Shown here piece after piece: positions 31,735 to 39,935 of a DNA stretch of 64,000 nt. Both the position numbers and the translations under genes were made by a program. Each line of letters starts with the position of its first letter. The stretch's first letter is position 1. The stretch is from positions 62,001-126,000 of the forward strand of contig NZ_BMPM01000009.1 in the NCBI RefSeq assembly GCF_014647595.1, written 5' to 3'. Source of the DNA: Paenarthrobacter histidinolovorans. Its GTDB lineage: Bacteria > Actinomycetota > Actinomycetes > Actinomycetales > Micrococcaceae. The notes under the pieces were generated by a model. That model worked only from the letters and a program-made list of their open reading frames with translations. It was not told the origin of the DNA and searched no databases.

Positions 31735-32634
31735 TCAAACCAGCCGCAGCGGCCTCTGCCCCAACTGCACGGTAATCTCCTGACCCCAGGATGCCGTCAA
31801 CCGGTCGTCCTCCATGCCATCACCGAACACCACCAGTTGGTCCGAAGCCACCGTTATCCGCAGCATTTCGCCGGCCTCCAGTACACCTTCTGTCAACGAG
31901 GCCCCGGTGACCGGTGAGGGCCAGGCTTCGCGGACGAACCACGCAAGCCGCGGATCAGTGGGTGCCGGCAAGGCCCGTCCGCCACGTTCCAGTGCGATGG
32001 ACGCGCACCACCCGGTGGCCCCGGTTCCGGTGGAAACAATGAGGCCCGACGACGACTGCCGCTCGGTCTGTCCTCCGGCCTGCGTGAAACTCGGCGCTGC
32101 AAGCGTGTACTTCGCCGATTGGTGGGAGGCATGTCCGACAAAGACTTCGTTGAGCGCCGAAAGTTGCTGGCCGTCGTCGAGCGTTGCCGTCACAGTGGTG
32201 AGCTCCTGGCAGCGCAGCCGCGCAACATCTCCGGCGGCCAGGAGTGCGGCTGCGGCCGCCGGTGTGTGCCGGACCAGGACGCCGGGGTTCGCGCCGGGCT
32301 CGGGGTCGATGCCGATAACCGGCTGCCCGTTCAGGTACTTGGCGACGTTCGCCACCAGTCCGTCCTGACCTACGACGGCGATGATGTCTTCGTCCGTCAG
32401 CAGGAAGCGGCTGAGGTCCGCGCGTTCAACTTCGGCCTGGCGCCAATCCGCGGGAATGGATGCACGCACCGCCGCGAGGGCGTCGGTAAGGCGGTCGTGC
32501 CGGTCCTGCACGTCCTGGATGCTGCGGCCGCGGGTGCTGAGGAAGAACTCAGCCTGGCCGCGGGTGGCGTGCCGGTCCAGGAGTTCCTGGAGTTCGGTCC
32601 GCCGGTGGACGATGACGATGCGCGGGGTTGCCAT
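31735..32634 (-). CDS. NAD kinase-like protein
   Basis: A 299-residue protein of the NAD/diacylglycerol kinase fold. The GGDG motif appears as VVGQDGLVANVAKYL (about residues 87-101), retaining the aspartate but not the first glycine pair. GIDPEPGANPG replaces the usual GxxxLGF. The C-terminal SSGLIVSTGTGATGW (about 194-208) is a good match to the NADK TGSTA-type loop. The N-terminal 80 residues are specific. It is cotranscribed with the SPFH gene under a NrtR-like regulator, which supports a role in NAD(P) metabolism. Catalysis is not certain. Confidence 0.8.
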   Translation of the reverse strand: MATPRIVIVHRRTELQELLDRHATRGQAEFFLSTRGRSIQDVQDRHDRLTDALAAVRASIPADWRQAEVERADLSRFLLTDEDIIAVVGQDGLVANVAKYLNGQPVIGIDPEPGANPGVLVRHTPAAAAALLAAGDVARLRCQELTTVTATLDDGQQLSALNEVFVGHASHQSAKYTLAAPSFTQAGGQTERQSSSGLIVSTGTGATGWCASIALERGGRALPAPTDPRLAWFVREAWPSPVTGASLTEGVLEAGEMLRITVASDQLVVFGDGMEDDRLTASWGQEITVQLGQRPLRLV

Positions 32635-32643
32635 GGTGTGACC

Positions 32644-33663
32644 TTACTTGGTGATTTCAGCGGTGGCGGCGGGTTCCTTGAACAACCCGGCCAGTGCGCC
32701 GCTGAGCAGGTCCGGGGTGATGGTCAGGTTGCCGATGTTCGGCAGGCTGCCCGCTGCATCCTTGAGCGCCAAGGCCAGCAGGGTGGCTTGCTCCATGCCG
32801 CGGTAGACCTCCATGGTGGCGGCTTCGCGGGCTGCTGCTGCTTCGCCGACGAGCCGGATCTGGTTGGCTTCAGCGGCGGCGCCGATTCCCTTGCGTTCGG
32901 CAGATCCCTGGGCTTCGATCAACCCGGCCGCGGCCTTTTCTTCAGCAGCGCGCCGGGCGTTTGCGCCTTCCTGTGCGACGAGGTTCTCCCGGCGGACCGC
33001 CAGTTCGATCTGGCTTGCCATCTCGTTTTCGGAGATAGTGCGTTCACGTTCGACGGCGACCGCACGCCTCTCGTACACAGCGCGGTCCGCTTCGGCCTGG
33101 AGCTGTTCGCGGACCGGCGTCTGCAGGGCGCGTTCCACTTCGGCTTCGGGCCTGACGGCCAGGACCTGCACGCCGAGGATTTCGATGCCGGTGGACTGGA
33201 GGCGGGCGTCTGCGCGGAGCGCGTCGGTGAGGACCAGGCGGAGCTGGCTGACGCCGCGTTCGAGTGCCTCGGCGAGTGTTGTAGTGGCGATTTGGTCTAT
33301 CGCGTGGCTCTGGCACAGCTGCCCGATGATGGTGGACACCTGTTCGCGTCCGGTGGCCGGTGCCTTGCCGGCGGTCTGCAGTCCGAAGTCGAGGCGTGTG
33401 GAAACGGCTACAGGATCGATGAACCGGTAGGTCACATTGGCTTGGACGCTCACGTCCTGGTGGTCTCGGGTGATGGCGTGGAAGAGCGTGGGGAGTTCCT
33501 GGTCGTCCACGGGAACCTCGCTCAATACCGAGTTGGCGGGACGGAAGAAGAACGCCTGGCCCACTCCTTGGTGCTTGACGGTCCCCTTTTGCAGGTGGAC
33601 GACGTAGCCGGTGGGGCTGCCGAGGAAGTGGCTGATCCAGGGGTAGCGCTTGATGATGGCCAT
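32644..33663 (-). CDS. SPFH/band 7 domain protein
   Basis: A 339-residue SPFH (stomatin/prohibitin-like) scaffold. ATG 33663 follows AGGAG by 6 bases. The N-terminal beta-rich SPFH core (residues 15-180) includes SVQANVTYRFIDPVAVSTRL and STGIEILGVQVLAVRPEAEVERAL. A long charged coiled coil (about 185-285, rich in ERRAVAVERERTISENEM-type repeats) follows. There is no clear N-terminal membrane segment. Transcribed with the NAD kinase-like gene 9 bp downstream and divergent from the NUDIX regulator. Confidence 0.9.
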   Translation of the reverse strand: MAIIKRYPWISHFLGSPTGYVVHLQKGTVKHQGVGQAFFFRPANSVLSEVPVDDQELPTLFHAITRDHQDVSVQANVTYRFIDPVAVSTRLDFGLQTAGKAPATGREQVSTIIGQLCQSHAIDQIATTTLAEALERGVSQLRLVLTDALRADARLQSTGIEILGVQVLAVRPEAEVERALQTPVREQLQAEADRAVYERRAVAVERERTISENEMASQIELAVRRENLVAQEGANARRAAEEKAAAGLIEAQGSAERKGIGAAAEANQIRLVGEAAAAREAATMEVYRGMEQATLLALALKDAAGSLPNIGNLTITPDLLSGALAGLFKEPAATAEITK

Positions 33664-33684
33664 GATGTTCTCCTTCACTTGTTG

Positions 33685-33743
33685 TCGTCAATTTGACGAT
33701 AACTAAACAGTAGGAGCTTCCCGCATTATTGTCAATATGACGA
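33685..33743. promoter_or_regulatory. Twin operators between SPFH operon and NrtR-like gene
   Basis: TCGTCA-ATT-TGACGA (33685-33699) and TTGTCA-ATA-TGACGA (33729-33743) are 15-bp dyads, centre to centre 44 bp. Each continues into TAACTA on its right. They lie 21-22 bp from the two divergent start codons, so one regulator, most likely the NUDIX-winged-helix protein, should control both directions. Confidence 0.8.
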
Positions 33744-33763
33744 TAACTACCTAGGATTGATGC

Positions 33764-34498
33764 ATGCCTGAATCCCACCCAGCGCCCCATCGCTTCCCGG
33801 TGACCGTCGACGTCGTCGCCCTCACTGTGCGCGACGGCGAGCTGAACGTCCTGCTCATTACGCGCCTCATCGAACCCTTCAAGGGCAAACCCGCGCTTCC
33901 GGGCGGGTTCGTTCTCGCAGGCGAGGACCTGCAGGAGGCGGCGGTCCGCGAACTCGCGGAAGAGACCGGCGTCGAACGCCTTCCGGGGTACCTGGAGCAA
34001 TTGGGGAGCTACGGACCCAAGGGTCGCGACCCCCGGGGCGACGTGCTGACCGTCGCGCACCTGCTCCTGGCACCGGACTTCCCGGTGCTCGCGGCCGGCA
34101 GCGACGCCGAGCACGCCGCGTGGTACCCGGTAACTGAGGTTCCGGAGCTGGCCTTCGACCATGCTCGAATCCTCGATGACGCCCTGGAACGGGCCAAATC
34201 CAAGCTCGAATACTCGCCCCTGGGCGCAGCCTTCTGCGGCGAGGAATTCACCATCGCCCAGCTCCGTGCAGTGTACGAGGCAGTCTGGGGCACCCGGCTG
34301 GACCCGCGGAACTTCCACCGAAAGGCGACAGGGACGCCTGGCTTCCTGGAGGACACCGGTCGCATGACAACGGGCGACGCCGGACGGCCGGCCGCGCTGT
34401 TCAGGCTCGCCCCCGAGTCACGTCCGACGGCGGGCCACCCCACCCGCGCGGTGCTGAACCCGCCGCTGATGCGCCCCCGGAATGGGGCGGCAGGCTAG
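33764..34498 (+). CDS. NrtR-like NUDIX-winged helix regulator
   Basis: A 244-residue protein. Residues 12-145 are a NUDIX domain; the box GGFVLAGEDLQEAAVRELAE continuing ETGV (about residues 45-68) has all catalytic positions, so it may hydrolyse as well as sense ADP-ribose-type ligands. Residues 155-200 (EFTIAQLRAVYEAVWG ... NFHRKATGTPGF) are the C-terminal winged helix of NrtR/NUDIX regulators. A Pro/Arg-rich tail follows. Divergent from the SPFH/NAD-kinase-like operon with twin dyads between. Confidence 0.88.
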   Translation: MPESHPAPHRFPVTVDVVALTVRDGELNVLLITRLIEPFKGKPALPGGFVLAGEDLQEAAVRELAEETGVERLPGYLEQLGSYGPKGRDPRGDVLTVAHLLLAPDFPVLAAGSDAEHAAWYPVTEVPELAFDHARILDDALERAKSKLEYSPLGAAFCGEEFTIAQLRAVYEAVWGTRLDPRNFHRKATGTPGFLEDTGRMTTGDAGRPAALFRLAPESRPTAGHPTRAVLNPPLMRPRNGAAG

Positions 34499-34947
34499 CT
34501 CGCCGGGGTTAGGGCGCGAATCGCTTCCGCGGTTGCTTCGGGGTCGCGGGTCGAGATGATCCACGTTCGGCTCCGCGTCTCCACTGTGACAGCAGGGCCG
34601 CCCACCAGCAAGCCCCACGTTCTGCGACCCAAATACCTTACGCCGAATCCCTCGGTAAGGGAGCTGGATGGTGCGGGGGAGACATCGACGAGGTCGGCCA
34701 GTGCGATCGTCCGGGAGTAGAAGGGGTGGCATCGAACAAGCAATGCATTACTCGTGGATTCGATGCTTACGGTCATTCGTAGCACCACGATGGTCAGGAG
34801 TAGAATCACGCCGGCCAGCCCGGCATTGATCAGCAGCAGGTTGCTGGGAATTGCGACAGCAATGATGAACAAGGCGGCAACGGCAACAATGGTCGCAACA
34901 GCCTGTTGGGATGCGCGGCTGATGCCGGCTGTCGAGATCAACGTCAC
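34495..34947 (-). CDS. Membrane protein with PH-like domain
   Basis: A 150-residue protein. GTG 34947 overlaps the upstream stop (GTGA), which decides the start. Two transmembrane segments come first (TIVAVAALFIIAVAIPSNLL; GVILLLTIVVL), then a soluble beta domain (IESTSNALLVRCHPFYSRTI ... TVETRSRTWIISTRDPEA) resembling bacterial PH/DUF3093-type domains. It ends 4 bp inside the convergent NUDIX gene. Function unknown. Confidence 0.7.
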   Translation of the reverse strand: MTLISTAGISRASQQAVATIVAVAALFIIAVAIPSNLLLINAGLAGVILLLTIVVLRMTVSIESTSNALLVRCHPFYSRTIALADLVDVSPAPSSSLTEGFGVRYLGRRTWGLLVGGPAVTVETRSRTWIISTRDPEATAEAIRALTPAS

Positions 34948-35129
34948 CGTATGCCTGGAATGCGACCGTCCCGCCGCGCACGCAACCAGCGGTCCACGGA
35001 GACGGCGAGTGCCGCCACGGGAATGCCCGCCAGTAAAGCCGGCAATGGACCCAAACCCGGCAGGAGGATGGCGTACGTCCCGAAGCCTCCAATAAAGATC
35101 AGAAGACCTCTGCGCGTTCTTACACTCAT
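34944..35129 (-). CDS. Small membrane protein
   Basis: A 61-residue protein with two hydrophobic stretches (GLLIFIGGFGTYAILLPG; ALLAGIPVAALAVSV) and basic ends. ATG 35129 has GGGGGAC upstream. Translationally coupled to the PH-like protein by a GTGA overlap, so they probably form a complex. Confidence 0.65.
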   Translation of the reverse strand: MSVRTRRGLLIFIGGFGTYAILLPGLGPLPALLAGIPVAALAVSVDRWLRARRDGRIPGIR

Positions 35130-35224
35130 GGACGTCCCCCAAGGCTGCATGCGACCACGATCTCCGTTGCCGTGGCCATGCCGTGAGCCTACCCCGCGCT
35201 CCAGCAGACGCAAGTCACGGGGAT

Positions 35225-35806
35225 CTAAACGCAGGTCAGCTCCTTTGCATCGATCAGCCGGTTCAACCGGGTCAGAACCTCGTCCGGAGTGCCGTTCGCG
35301 TCCACAACAACAAATCCGGAGAGTTCCGGGAGGGCGCGGTAGGCATCGCGAAACGCCCGCAGATCAGCCAGCGTCTCCTTGTCGGTCCCACGTGCCATGA
35401 CGCGCTGGTGCGCACGGCGCGGGTCGACGTCGAAATGAACCGCCAGGTCCGGGGCGGGCAGCATCCTTAGCAGCCACTGCAGCAGCCGTCCGCGTTCCAG
35501 GCCCTTGCTTTCGCGGAGCGCAAGCTGGCAATGCAAATGGCGATCCATGACAACCAAGCTGTCGGCGCGTCGGGCGCGTGCATGGTTGACCAGGACGGTG
35601 AACAGCCGCACACCCGTCTCAATGAAATCCGCGACGCGCGGGGGCATGGTGAATCCGACCTTCTCGGCCAGAAGCGAGAACTGCCTCCGGCCGGCGTGGT
35701 TGCTCAGCAGTAAGGCACTCCGCCCCTCAACGCGGGCTGACTCCACCAAGGCGCGGGCCGCCGTCGTTTTTCCTGAACCGTCAATTCCTGTCAGAACAAT
35801 GAGCAT
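35225..35806 (-). CDS. Thymidylate-kinase-like NMP kinase
   Basis: A 193-residue P-loop kinase. TGIDGSGKTT (about residues 6-15) is the Walker A loop characteristic of dTMP kinases, VVMDRHLHCQLA carries the DR motif, and DVDPRRAHQRVMARG resembles the lid region. ATG 35806 follows GGGGAGG. It is shorter than typical Tmk (about 210) and lies outside a replication context, so substrate may differ. Confidence 0.8.
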   Translation of the reverse strand: MLIVLTGIDGSGKTTAARALVESARVEGRSALLLSNHAGRRQFSLLAEKVGFTMPPRVADFIETGVRLFTVLVNHARARRADSLVVMDRHLHCQLALRESKGLERGRLLQWLLRMLPAPDLAVHFDVDPRRAHQRVMARGTDKETLADLRAFRDAYRALPELSGFVVVDANGTPDEVLTRLNRLIDAKELTCV

Positions 35807-36152
35807 GGAGGCCTCCCCTCGTTTCCTGTCCAACGAAGGGGAGTGGCCGCTTGTCCCGTGAGTCGGGCCACAGCCCTTGACCATGCGCTGCGGATCGCCC
35901 CCGGGGCCCTCTCCGCGAAACGGTACTAAGTTTCCTGACGAACTGCTTCGCCAAAGGGGGAAGCACGCCTATCATGATGCTATGTACGAACCACTGACGG
36001 GCAAAAGATTCGTTTGGGTCCTTTTCCCTGAGGGTACGTAAGAAATACGGAGATGAATTTCTCCAACCGGTGCCCGTTGGCATGGGTGGCGCTCCACACG
36101 GTGTGGAGTACCAGCGGACGCCTTCCTGAATAGACAACAGTTATTGAAAGGG
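35807..36152. other. Intergenic region
   Basis: About 345 bp between the divergent kinase-like gene and the small-protein cluster. Besides a candidate stress-sigma promoter at 36012-36037, I see no coding sequence with family-like content. Several short frames have no ribosome site. Confidence 0.5.
36012..36037 (+). promoter_or_regulatory. Candidate alternative-sigma (SigB/SigF-type) promoter
   Basis: GTTTG (36012-36016) and GGGTAC (36032-36037), 15-bp spacer, resemble the GTTT...GGGTA promoters of general stress sigma factors. It lies about 115 bp upstream of the small-protein genes. Confidence 0.4.
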
Positions 36153-36323
36153 ATGCGTAGCTCAATGAACACACTCTTGATAATCGCCGGCGTAATCGCG
36201 ATCATCCTGCTTCTTGTGGGCGGATTCAACCAGGCACTCAGTTTCCTGCTTTGGGTAGGAATTATCCTGCTGGTGCTGGCACTCATCGGTTGGGTCGTCG
36301 GTAGGGGCCGGTCGCGCGTATGA
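36153..36323 (+). CDS. Small hydrophobic membrane protein
   Basis: A 56-residue protein, almost entirely two transmembrane segments (LLIIAGVIAIILLLVGGF and FLLWVGIILLVLALIGWVV) with an RGRSR tail. ATG 36153 directly abuts AAAGGG; ATG 36165, four codons later, has a longer spacing, so the start is uncertain. Its stop overlaps the next gene. It resembles the small hydrophobic stress proteins common in actinobacteria. Confidence 0.6.
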   Translation: MRSSMNTLLIIAGVIAIILLLVGGFNQALSFLLWVGIILLVLALIGWVVGRGRSRV

Positions 36324-36583
36324 CGACTGATCCAAGCGAAGTTGCCGGTTTTTCCCAGGTTCGCGATGGAACCACCACCCCTGGCAATCCCATTCCCAGG
36401 GAGCCGGGGGTGCCAGAAACCAGCGGCCCGGGAGACGCCGGTGACGCATCGTCGGGAAGTCAGGATGACGCCGTCGATGCTGGTCCCAGCGAATCTGCCA
36501 ATCCACCCGGGCCGGCAGAAGAAAAGGATGAAAAGACAGCGGACAACCGCGGTCTGACAACCGAAACCAATCCCACGGATTGA
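36320..36583 (+). CDS. Small acidic, probably disordered protein
   Basis: An 87-residue protein rich in Pro, Gly, Asp, Glu and Ser without hydrophobic core. ATG overlaps the preceding stop, so it is coupled to the small membrane protein. It is similar in composition to the 116-residue protein at 39470. Function unknown; disordered stress proteins are one possibility. Confidence 0.5.
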   Translation: MTTDPSEVAGFSQVRDGTTTPGNPIPREPGVPETSGPGDAGDASSGSQDDAVDAGPSESANPPGPAEEKDEKTADNRGLTTETNPTD

Positions 36584-36700
36584 TCGGATCAGCGGGCGGC
36601 GGGCGGGAGATATCAGGTCCGCCGCCACGCTCCTTCAGGTCCCAAAACTACGGTTTGTCACTTAATTGCTGAGCGTTGTCAGTTAGCGATTGGGGTTGAA

Positions 36701-36904
36701 ATGCGAATCGGTTCAATCATCGGGCTATTGGTAGTCGTCTGGCTCGTTATAGGGGCAGTTGCCGCCGGGCAGCGGGGATACTACAGCGACCCACCCGCCC
36801 AATGCTCGCAGGTGGCAACCATTGCCTTGAATATTGTTGTCGGCCCACTCAATTACATGGGCATGAACCCTCAGGGTGGGTGCGAGATTCCAAAGCCGTC
36901 ATGA
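36701..36904 (+). CDS. Small membrane-anchored protein
   Basis: A 67-residue protein with one N-terminal transmembrane helix (IGSIIGLLVVVWLVIGAVAAG), then a short outside part with two cysteines (QCSQVATIAL; GGCEIPKPS). GGGG lies upstream of ATG 36701. Its stop overlaps the next gene by ATGA, starting a five-gene run to 39344. Confidence 0.65.
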   Translation: MRIGSIIGLLVVVWLVIGAVAAGQRGYYSDPPAQCSQVATIALNIVVGPLNYMGMNPQGGCEIPKPS

Positions 36905-37377
36905 GTAAATCTCCGCGGTTCCGGAACGTAGTCCTTACTCTTCTGGTGGTTGTTGCCGGCGTGCTGGCCGGCTGCTCGCAGCAGCCATCCGCCGACGCCC
37001 TGAAAGGGCCGGCCGAGGAGGTTTCATCGGCCGTGCGCGCGGCTAGCCTTGCGGTGGATCTCAGGATTTCGGACAGTACGACGGCGGCCGCCGCCTCCAC
37101 CGCAGCCGACGACATGCTGGGCGACGTGGAGTCCGCCACGAAAGAGGTCCACGCACTCTCTGCGCAAACGCAGGAGGAGCGCACCCTCCGCAACGATGTC
37201 CTGGCTGCCTTCTCTTCCGTTTCCAGGGCGCTCCTGCACGCGCGGGACGCCCTGTCCTCATCTTCGAACGGTCCCAGTGACGGGCAAGGGAAAGCACAGC
37301 TCTCCACCGTGCAAGGGGAACTTCGCGCTGCCACCGAGCAACTGGACAGTCTGATGACCAAGGCCGGCATCCAGTGA
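36901..37377 (+). CDS. Small lipoprotein
   Basis: A 158-residue lipoprotein. Lipobox VLAGC at about residues 20-24. The mature part is helical and Ala/Ser-rich (VRAASLAVDLRISDST; VLAAFSSVSRALLHARDAL), suggesting a coiled-coil bundle. It overlaps the previous gene (ATGA) and the following NRAMP gene (GTGA), so it may be an accessory to that transporter. Confidence 0.7.
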   Translation: MSKSPRFRNVVLTLLVVVAGVLAGCSQQPSADALKGPAEEVSSAVRAASLAVDLRISDSTTAAAASTAADDMLGDVESATKEVHALSAQTQEERTLRNDVLAAFSSVSRALLHARDALSSSSNGPSDGQGKAQLSTVQGELRAATEQLDSLMTKAGIQ

Positions 37378-38603
37378 AACGGCTCCTCGGTGTTGCACTT
37401 GGCATCCTGACGGCGATCGGGGGCTTTGTCGACATCGGGGACCTCGTGACCAACGCGGTGGTGGGCTCACGGTTCGGCATGTCCCTGGCATGGGTGGTGT
37501 TGGTGGGCGTGGTGGGCATCTGTCTCTTCGCCAACATGTCCGGCAGGGTGGCTGCAGTTTCCGGCAGGGCCACCTTTGAGGTCATTCGGGAGCGCCTTGG
37601 ACCACGCGCCGGATTGGCCAATCTGGGCGCCTCCTTCCTGATCAATGTCATGACCGTAACCGCCGAAATCGGCGGCATCGCCCTCGCCCTCCAACTGGCC
37701 AGCGGGGTGGCCTATATTCTCTGGGTTCCCTTTGCCCTGCTGGCCGTGTGGCTGGTGGTTTGGCGGGTGAAATTCAGCATCATGGAGAACGTCACCGGGC
37801 TCGTGGGCTTGTCCTTGGTGGTCTTCGCCGTCGCCCTTTTCCTCCTGAAACCTGATTGGGGTGCGCTGGCCGGGCAGGCGTTTTCCCCGTCCGTTCCGGC
37901 GCAGGAGGGCGCCGGTGTGTACTGGTACTACGCCATTGCCCTGTTTGGGGCGGCCATGACGCCGTATGAGGTGTTCTTCTTCTCCTCGGGGGCAGTGGAG
38001 GAACGCTGGAAGATCAAGGACCTGGCCCAGTCCCGCCTCAATGTCCTCCTCGGGTTCCCGCTGGGCGGGTTGTTGTCCATTGCGATCGCCGGGTGCGCCG
38101 CCGTCGTTCTTCTTCCTGCCGGAATCAGCGTCACTTCGTTGTCCCAGGTTGCGCTTCCGGTGGCGCAGGCCGGGGGCCAGCTGGCGCTTGCTGTCTTGAT
38201 TCTGGGGGTGGTGGCAGCGACGTTCGGGGCCGCTTTGGAGACGACGCTTTCCAGTGGTTACACGCTGGCGCAGTTCTTTGGTTGGTCGTGGGGCAAGTTC
38301 CGCCGGCCGGCCCAGGCAGCCCGGTTCCACGTGTCGATGATTGTGGTGTTGCTGGCTGGGGTGGCGGTGCTGGCCACGGGCGTCGATCCCATCCTGGTGA
38401 CTGAATACTCCGTGGTTTTTTCGGCGATTGCCCTGCCGTTGACCTACCTGCCAATACTCATCGTGGCCAATGACCCGCAATACATGGGCAAGCACGTCAA
38501 TAATCGAGCGGTGAACATCGCCGGAGTGATCTACCTGTTCGTCATCCTGGTTGCCTCCCTGGCGGCCATCCCACTGATGATCGCCACAGGAGCTGGAGCA
38601 TGA
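37374..38603 (+). CDS. NRAMP-family metal transporter with atypical metal site
   Basis: A 409-residue polytopic protein with about 11 transmembrane helices of the NRAMP/LeuT fold. The TM1 metal motif DPGN reads DIGD (residues 20-23) and the TM6 MPH motif reads AAMTPYEVFF. The loss of the TM6 His and the N-to-D change suggest a substrate other than Mn2+, perhaps Mg2+ as in NRAMP-related magnesium transporters. GTG overlaps the lipoprotein stop. Two PRC-barrel-like genes follow with overlaps. Confidence 0.85.
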   Translation: MKRLLGVALGILTAIGGFVDIGDLVTNAVVGSRFGMSLAWVVLVGVVGICLFANMSGRVAAVSGRATFEVIRERLGPRAGLANLGASFLINVMTVTAEIGGIALALQLASGVAYILWVPFALLAVWLVVWRVKFSIMENVTGLVGLSLVVFAVALFLLKPDWGALAGQAFSPSVPAQEGAGVYWYYAIALFGAAMTPYEVFFFSSGAVEERWKIKDLAQSRLNVLLGFPLGGLLSIAIAGCAAVVLLPAGISVTSLSQVALPVAQAGGQLALAVLILGVVAATFGAALETTLSSGYTLAQFFGWSWGKFRRPAQAARFHVSMIVVLLAGVAVLATGVDPILVTEYSVVFSAIALPLTYLPILIVANDPQYMGKHVNNRAVNIAGVIYLFVILVASLAAIPLMIATGAGA

Positions 38604-39019
38604 GCGAACGCAAGCGTGTCCAACCGCGGCAACTCCACGCTGCGCCCTCGCCGGCGGGCCTTGTGCTCGACGCCCAGCTGCACTTGCTGGACCGGCAGAT
38701 GTTGGACGTCGACGGCGTCCCTGTCACCACTGTTGACGACATCGAACTGAGCGGGCCCGAACCCAATGAAGAGATTCCCGAAGGAACGGCGCCGCCTCAG
38801 ATCACGGCCCTGCTCACCGGGCCGGTACTGGGAACCCGCATCTTCGGCGGCAGGCCGCCGTCGAGCCGTTTGATCCGTATTCCGTGGAAAGTGGTGGCGG
38901 GTGTGGACACGGTGGTGACGTTGGGTGTCCGGGCCGATTCGATGGACGCCTCATGGGTTGAGCGGTGGCTGCGGAACCATGTCATTGCCCGGATCCCGGG
39001 AGGCAGCCATGAACCTTAG
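38600..39019 (+). CDS. PRC-barrel-like protein
   Basis: A 139-residue soluble protein. VLDAQLHLLDRQMLDVDGVP (about residues 22-41) is a PRC-barrel-like strand pair, and a linker leads to a second strand group SRLIRIPWKVVAGVDTVVTL. ATG overlaps the NRAMP stop (ATGA), and its own 3' end overlaps the next gene by 11 bp. PRC-barrels often gate or sense ions for linked transporters. Confidence 0.7.
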   Translation: MSERKRVQPRQLHAAPSPAGLVLDAQLHLLDRQMLDVDGVPVTTVDDIELSGPEPNEEIPEGTAPPQITALLTGPVLGTRIFGGRPPSSRLIRIPWKVVAGVDTVVTLGVRADSMDASWVERWLRNHVIARIPGGSHEP

Positions 39020-39344
39020 CGACATGCTGGGCAGCGATGTGCTGGATGGTGCTGGTGAGCGGCTGGGCGAGGTGTCGGATGTCCGGTTCGCGTTGGACGC
39101 GGGAGCGGGCCAGCTTCTGAGTCCAGCCAGGCTTGTGGGAATCGTGGTGAGTCCGCGGACGGCGTCGTCGTTTCTTGGCTATGAGCGGCAGGAAATCAGC
39201 CAACCTTGGCCGGTGGCGCAGTTGCTCCGTTGGCGGCACAGGGGCTCATTCCTGGTGCTGTGGGAGGATATCGCGGTGATGGGTTCGGAGGGGGTCCGGC
39301 TGCGGTCCGGCTTCACTGCATACGATGCGCGGCTGACACGATAG
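39009..39344 (+). CDS. PRC-barrel domain protein
   Basis: A 111-residue protein. The opening LSDMLGSDVLDGAGERLGEV (residues 3-22) is a typical PRC-barrel start, followed by VRFALDAG and LVGIVVSPRT strands, and a second strand set near the C-terminus. ATG 39009 lies inside the end of the upstream gene, so expression is coupled. Last gene of the NRAMP unit. Confidence 0.8.
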   Translation: MNLSDMLGSDVLDGAGERLGEVSDVRFALDAGAGQLLSPARLVGIVVSPRTASSFLGYERQEISQPWPVAQLLRWRHRGSFLVLWEDIAVMGSEGVRLRSGFTAYDARLTR

Positions 39345-39469
39345 ACCATCGAAAAGCGAATTGCTAAGTTTACTGATAATTTTGGCGTAGCATGGACATG
39401 CCACTAAGCATCCTTATAGGTTCGAAGTGTTCCATCATCACGTTCGCCGCATCGGAAAGGACAAGTCAT

Positions 39470-39820
39470 ATGGACAAGCAGGACGCGACACCCGAAGAGG
39501 AAGTAGGAGGCTACGGCACTCCTACGGCAGAGCAGGAAGCCGGCGGTGGCCAGGCCCAGCCACGCGTTGAAGAAGACATCGACGAGGCCGCACTGGGCGA
39601 GGGTACCGGCGCGCCGAACCTCAGCCACCTGGATCCGGAAGACTCGGACAGCTCCGGAGAGCCGGGCGCAGGGCGCTTTGGCGGTATCGATGAACAGTCC
39701 CACGCAGAGCAGTCATCCCTGCCGGACGATGCGGAGGAACTGCCGGATGGCAGCGGAAACGACCTTCCCCAGGAAGAGTCGCCGAACGATGATGACGAAG
39801 AAAGTTTTGACGCCGGCTAA
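39470..39820 (+). CDS. Acidic disordered protein
   Basis: A 116-residue, strongly acidic protein (runs such as NDDDEESFDAG) with Gly/Pro/Gln and no hydrophobic core. GAAAGGA lies upstream of ATG 39470. No domain recognised. Similar low-complexity composition to the protein at 36320. Probably a monocistronic stress-type gene. Confidence 0.6.
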   Translation: MDKQDATPEEEVGGYGTPTAEQEAGGGQAQPRVEEDIDEAALGEGTGAPNLSHLDPEDSDSSGEPGAGRFGGIDEQSHAEQSSLPDDAEELPDGSGNDLPQEESPNDDDEESFDAG

Positions 39821-39830
39821 GAGCTTTGGC

Positions 39831-39854
39831 TGGCGCGCTTAGACTGGCGCGCCA
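39831..39854. terminator. Hairpin after the acidic protein gene
   Basis: TGGCGCGC (39831-39838) pairs with GCGCGCCA (39847-39854), 8-base loop, 10 bases after the stop codon. No T run. Confidence 0.5.
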
Positions 39855-39935
39855 CTGGTTAAGCAGCCAGCCGGTTGGTGCGCCGCCGGAAATCCCGAAT
39901 CTGGAAACAGAGGCTAGATCGAAGGAGCAAGACCC

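Noticed and set aside
31451..31738. Minus-strand frame of 95 residues downstream of the NAD-kinase-like gene
   Set aside because: Its TTG start overlaps the upstream stop and part of it reads protein-like, but half overlaps the better supported DUF3800-like gene on the other strand and no family is recognised.
32119..33696. 525-residue plus-strand frame
   Set aside because: Antisense shadow of the SPFH and NAD-kinase-like genes, which have clear domains, starts and operators.
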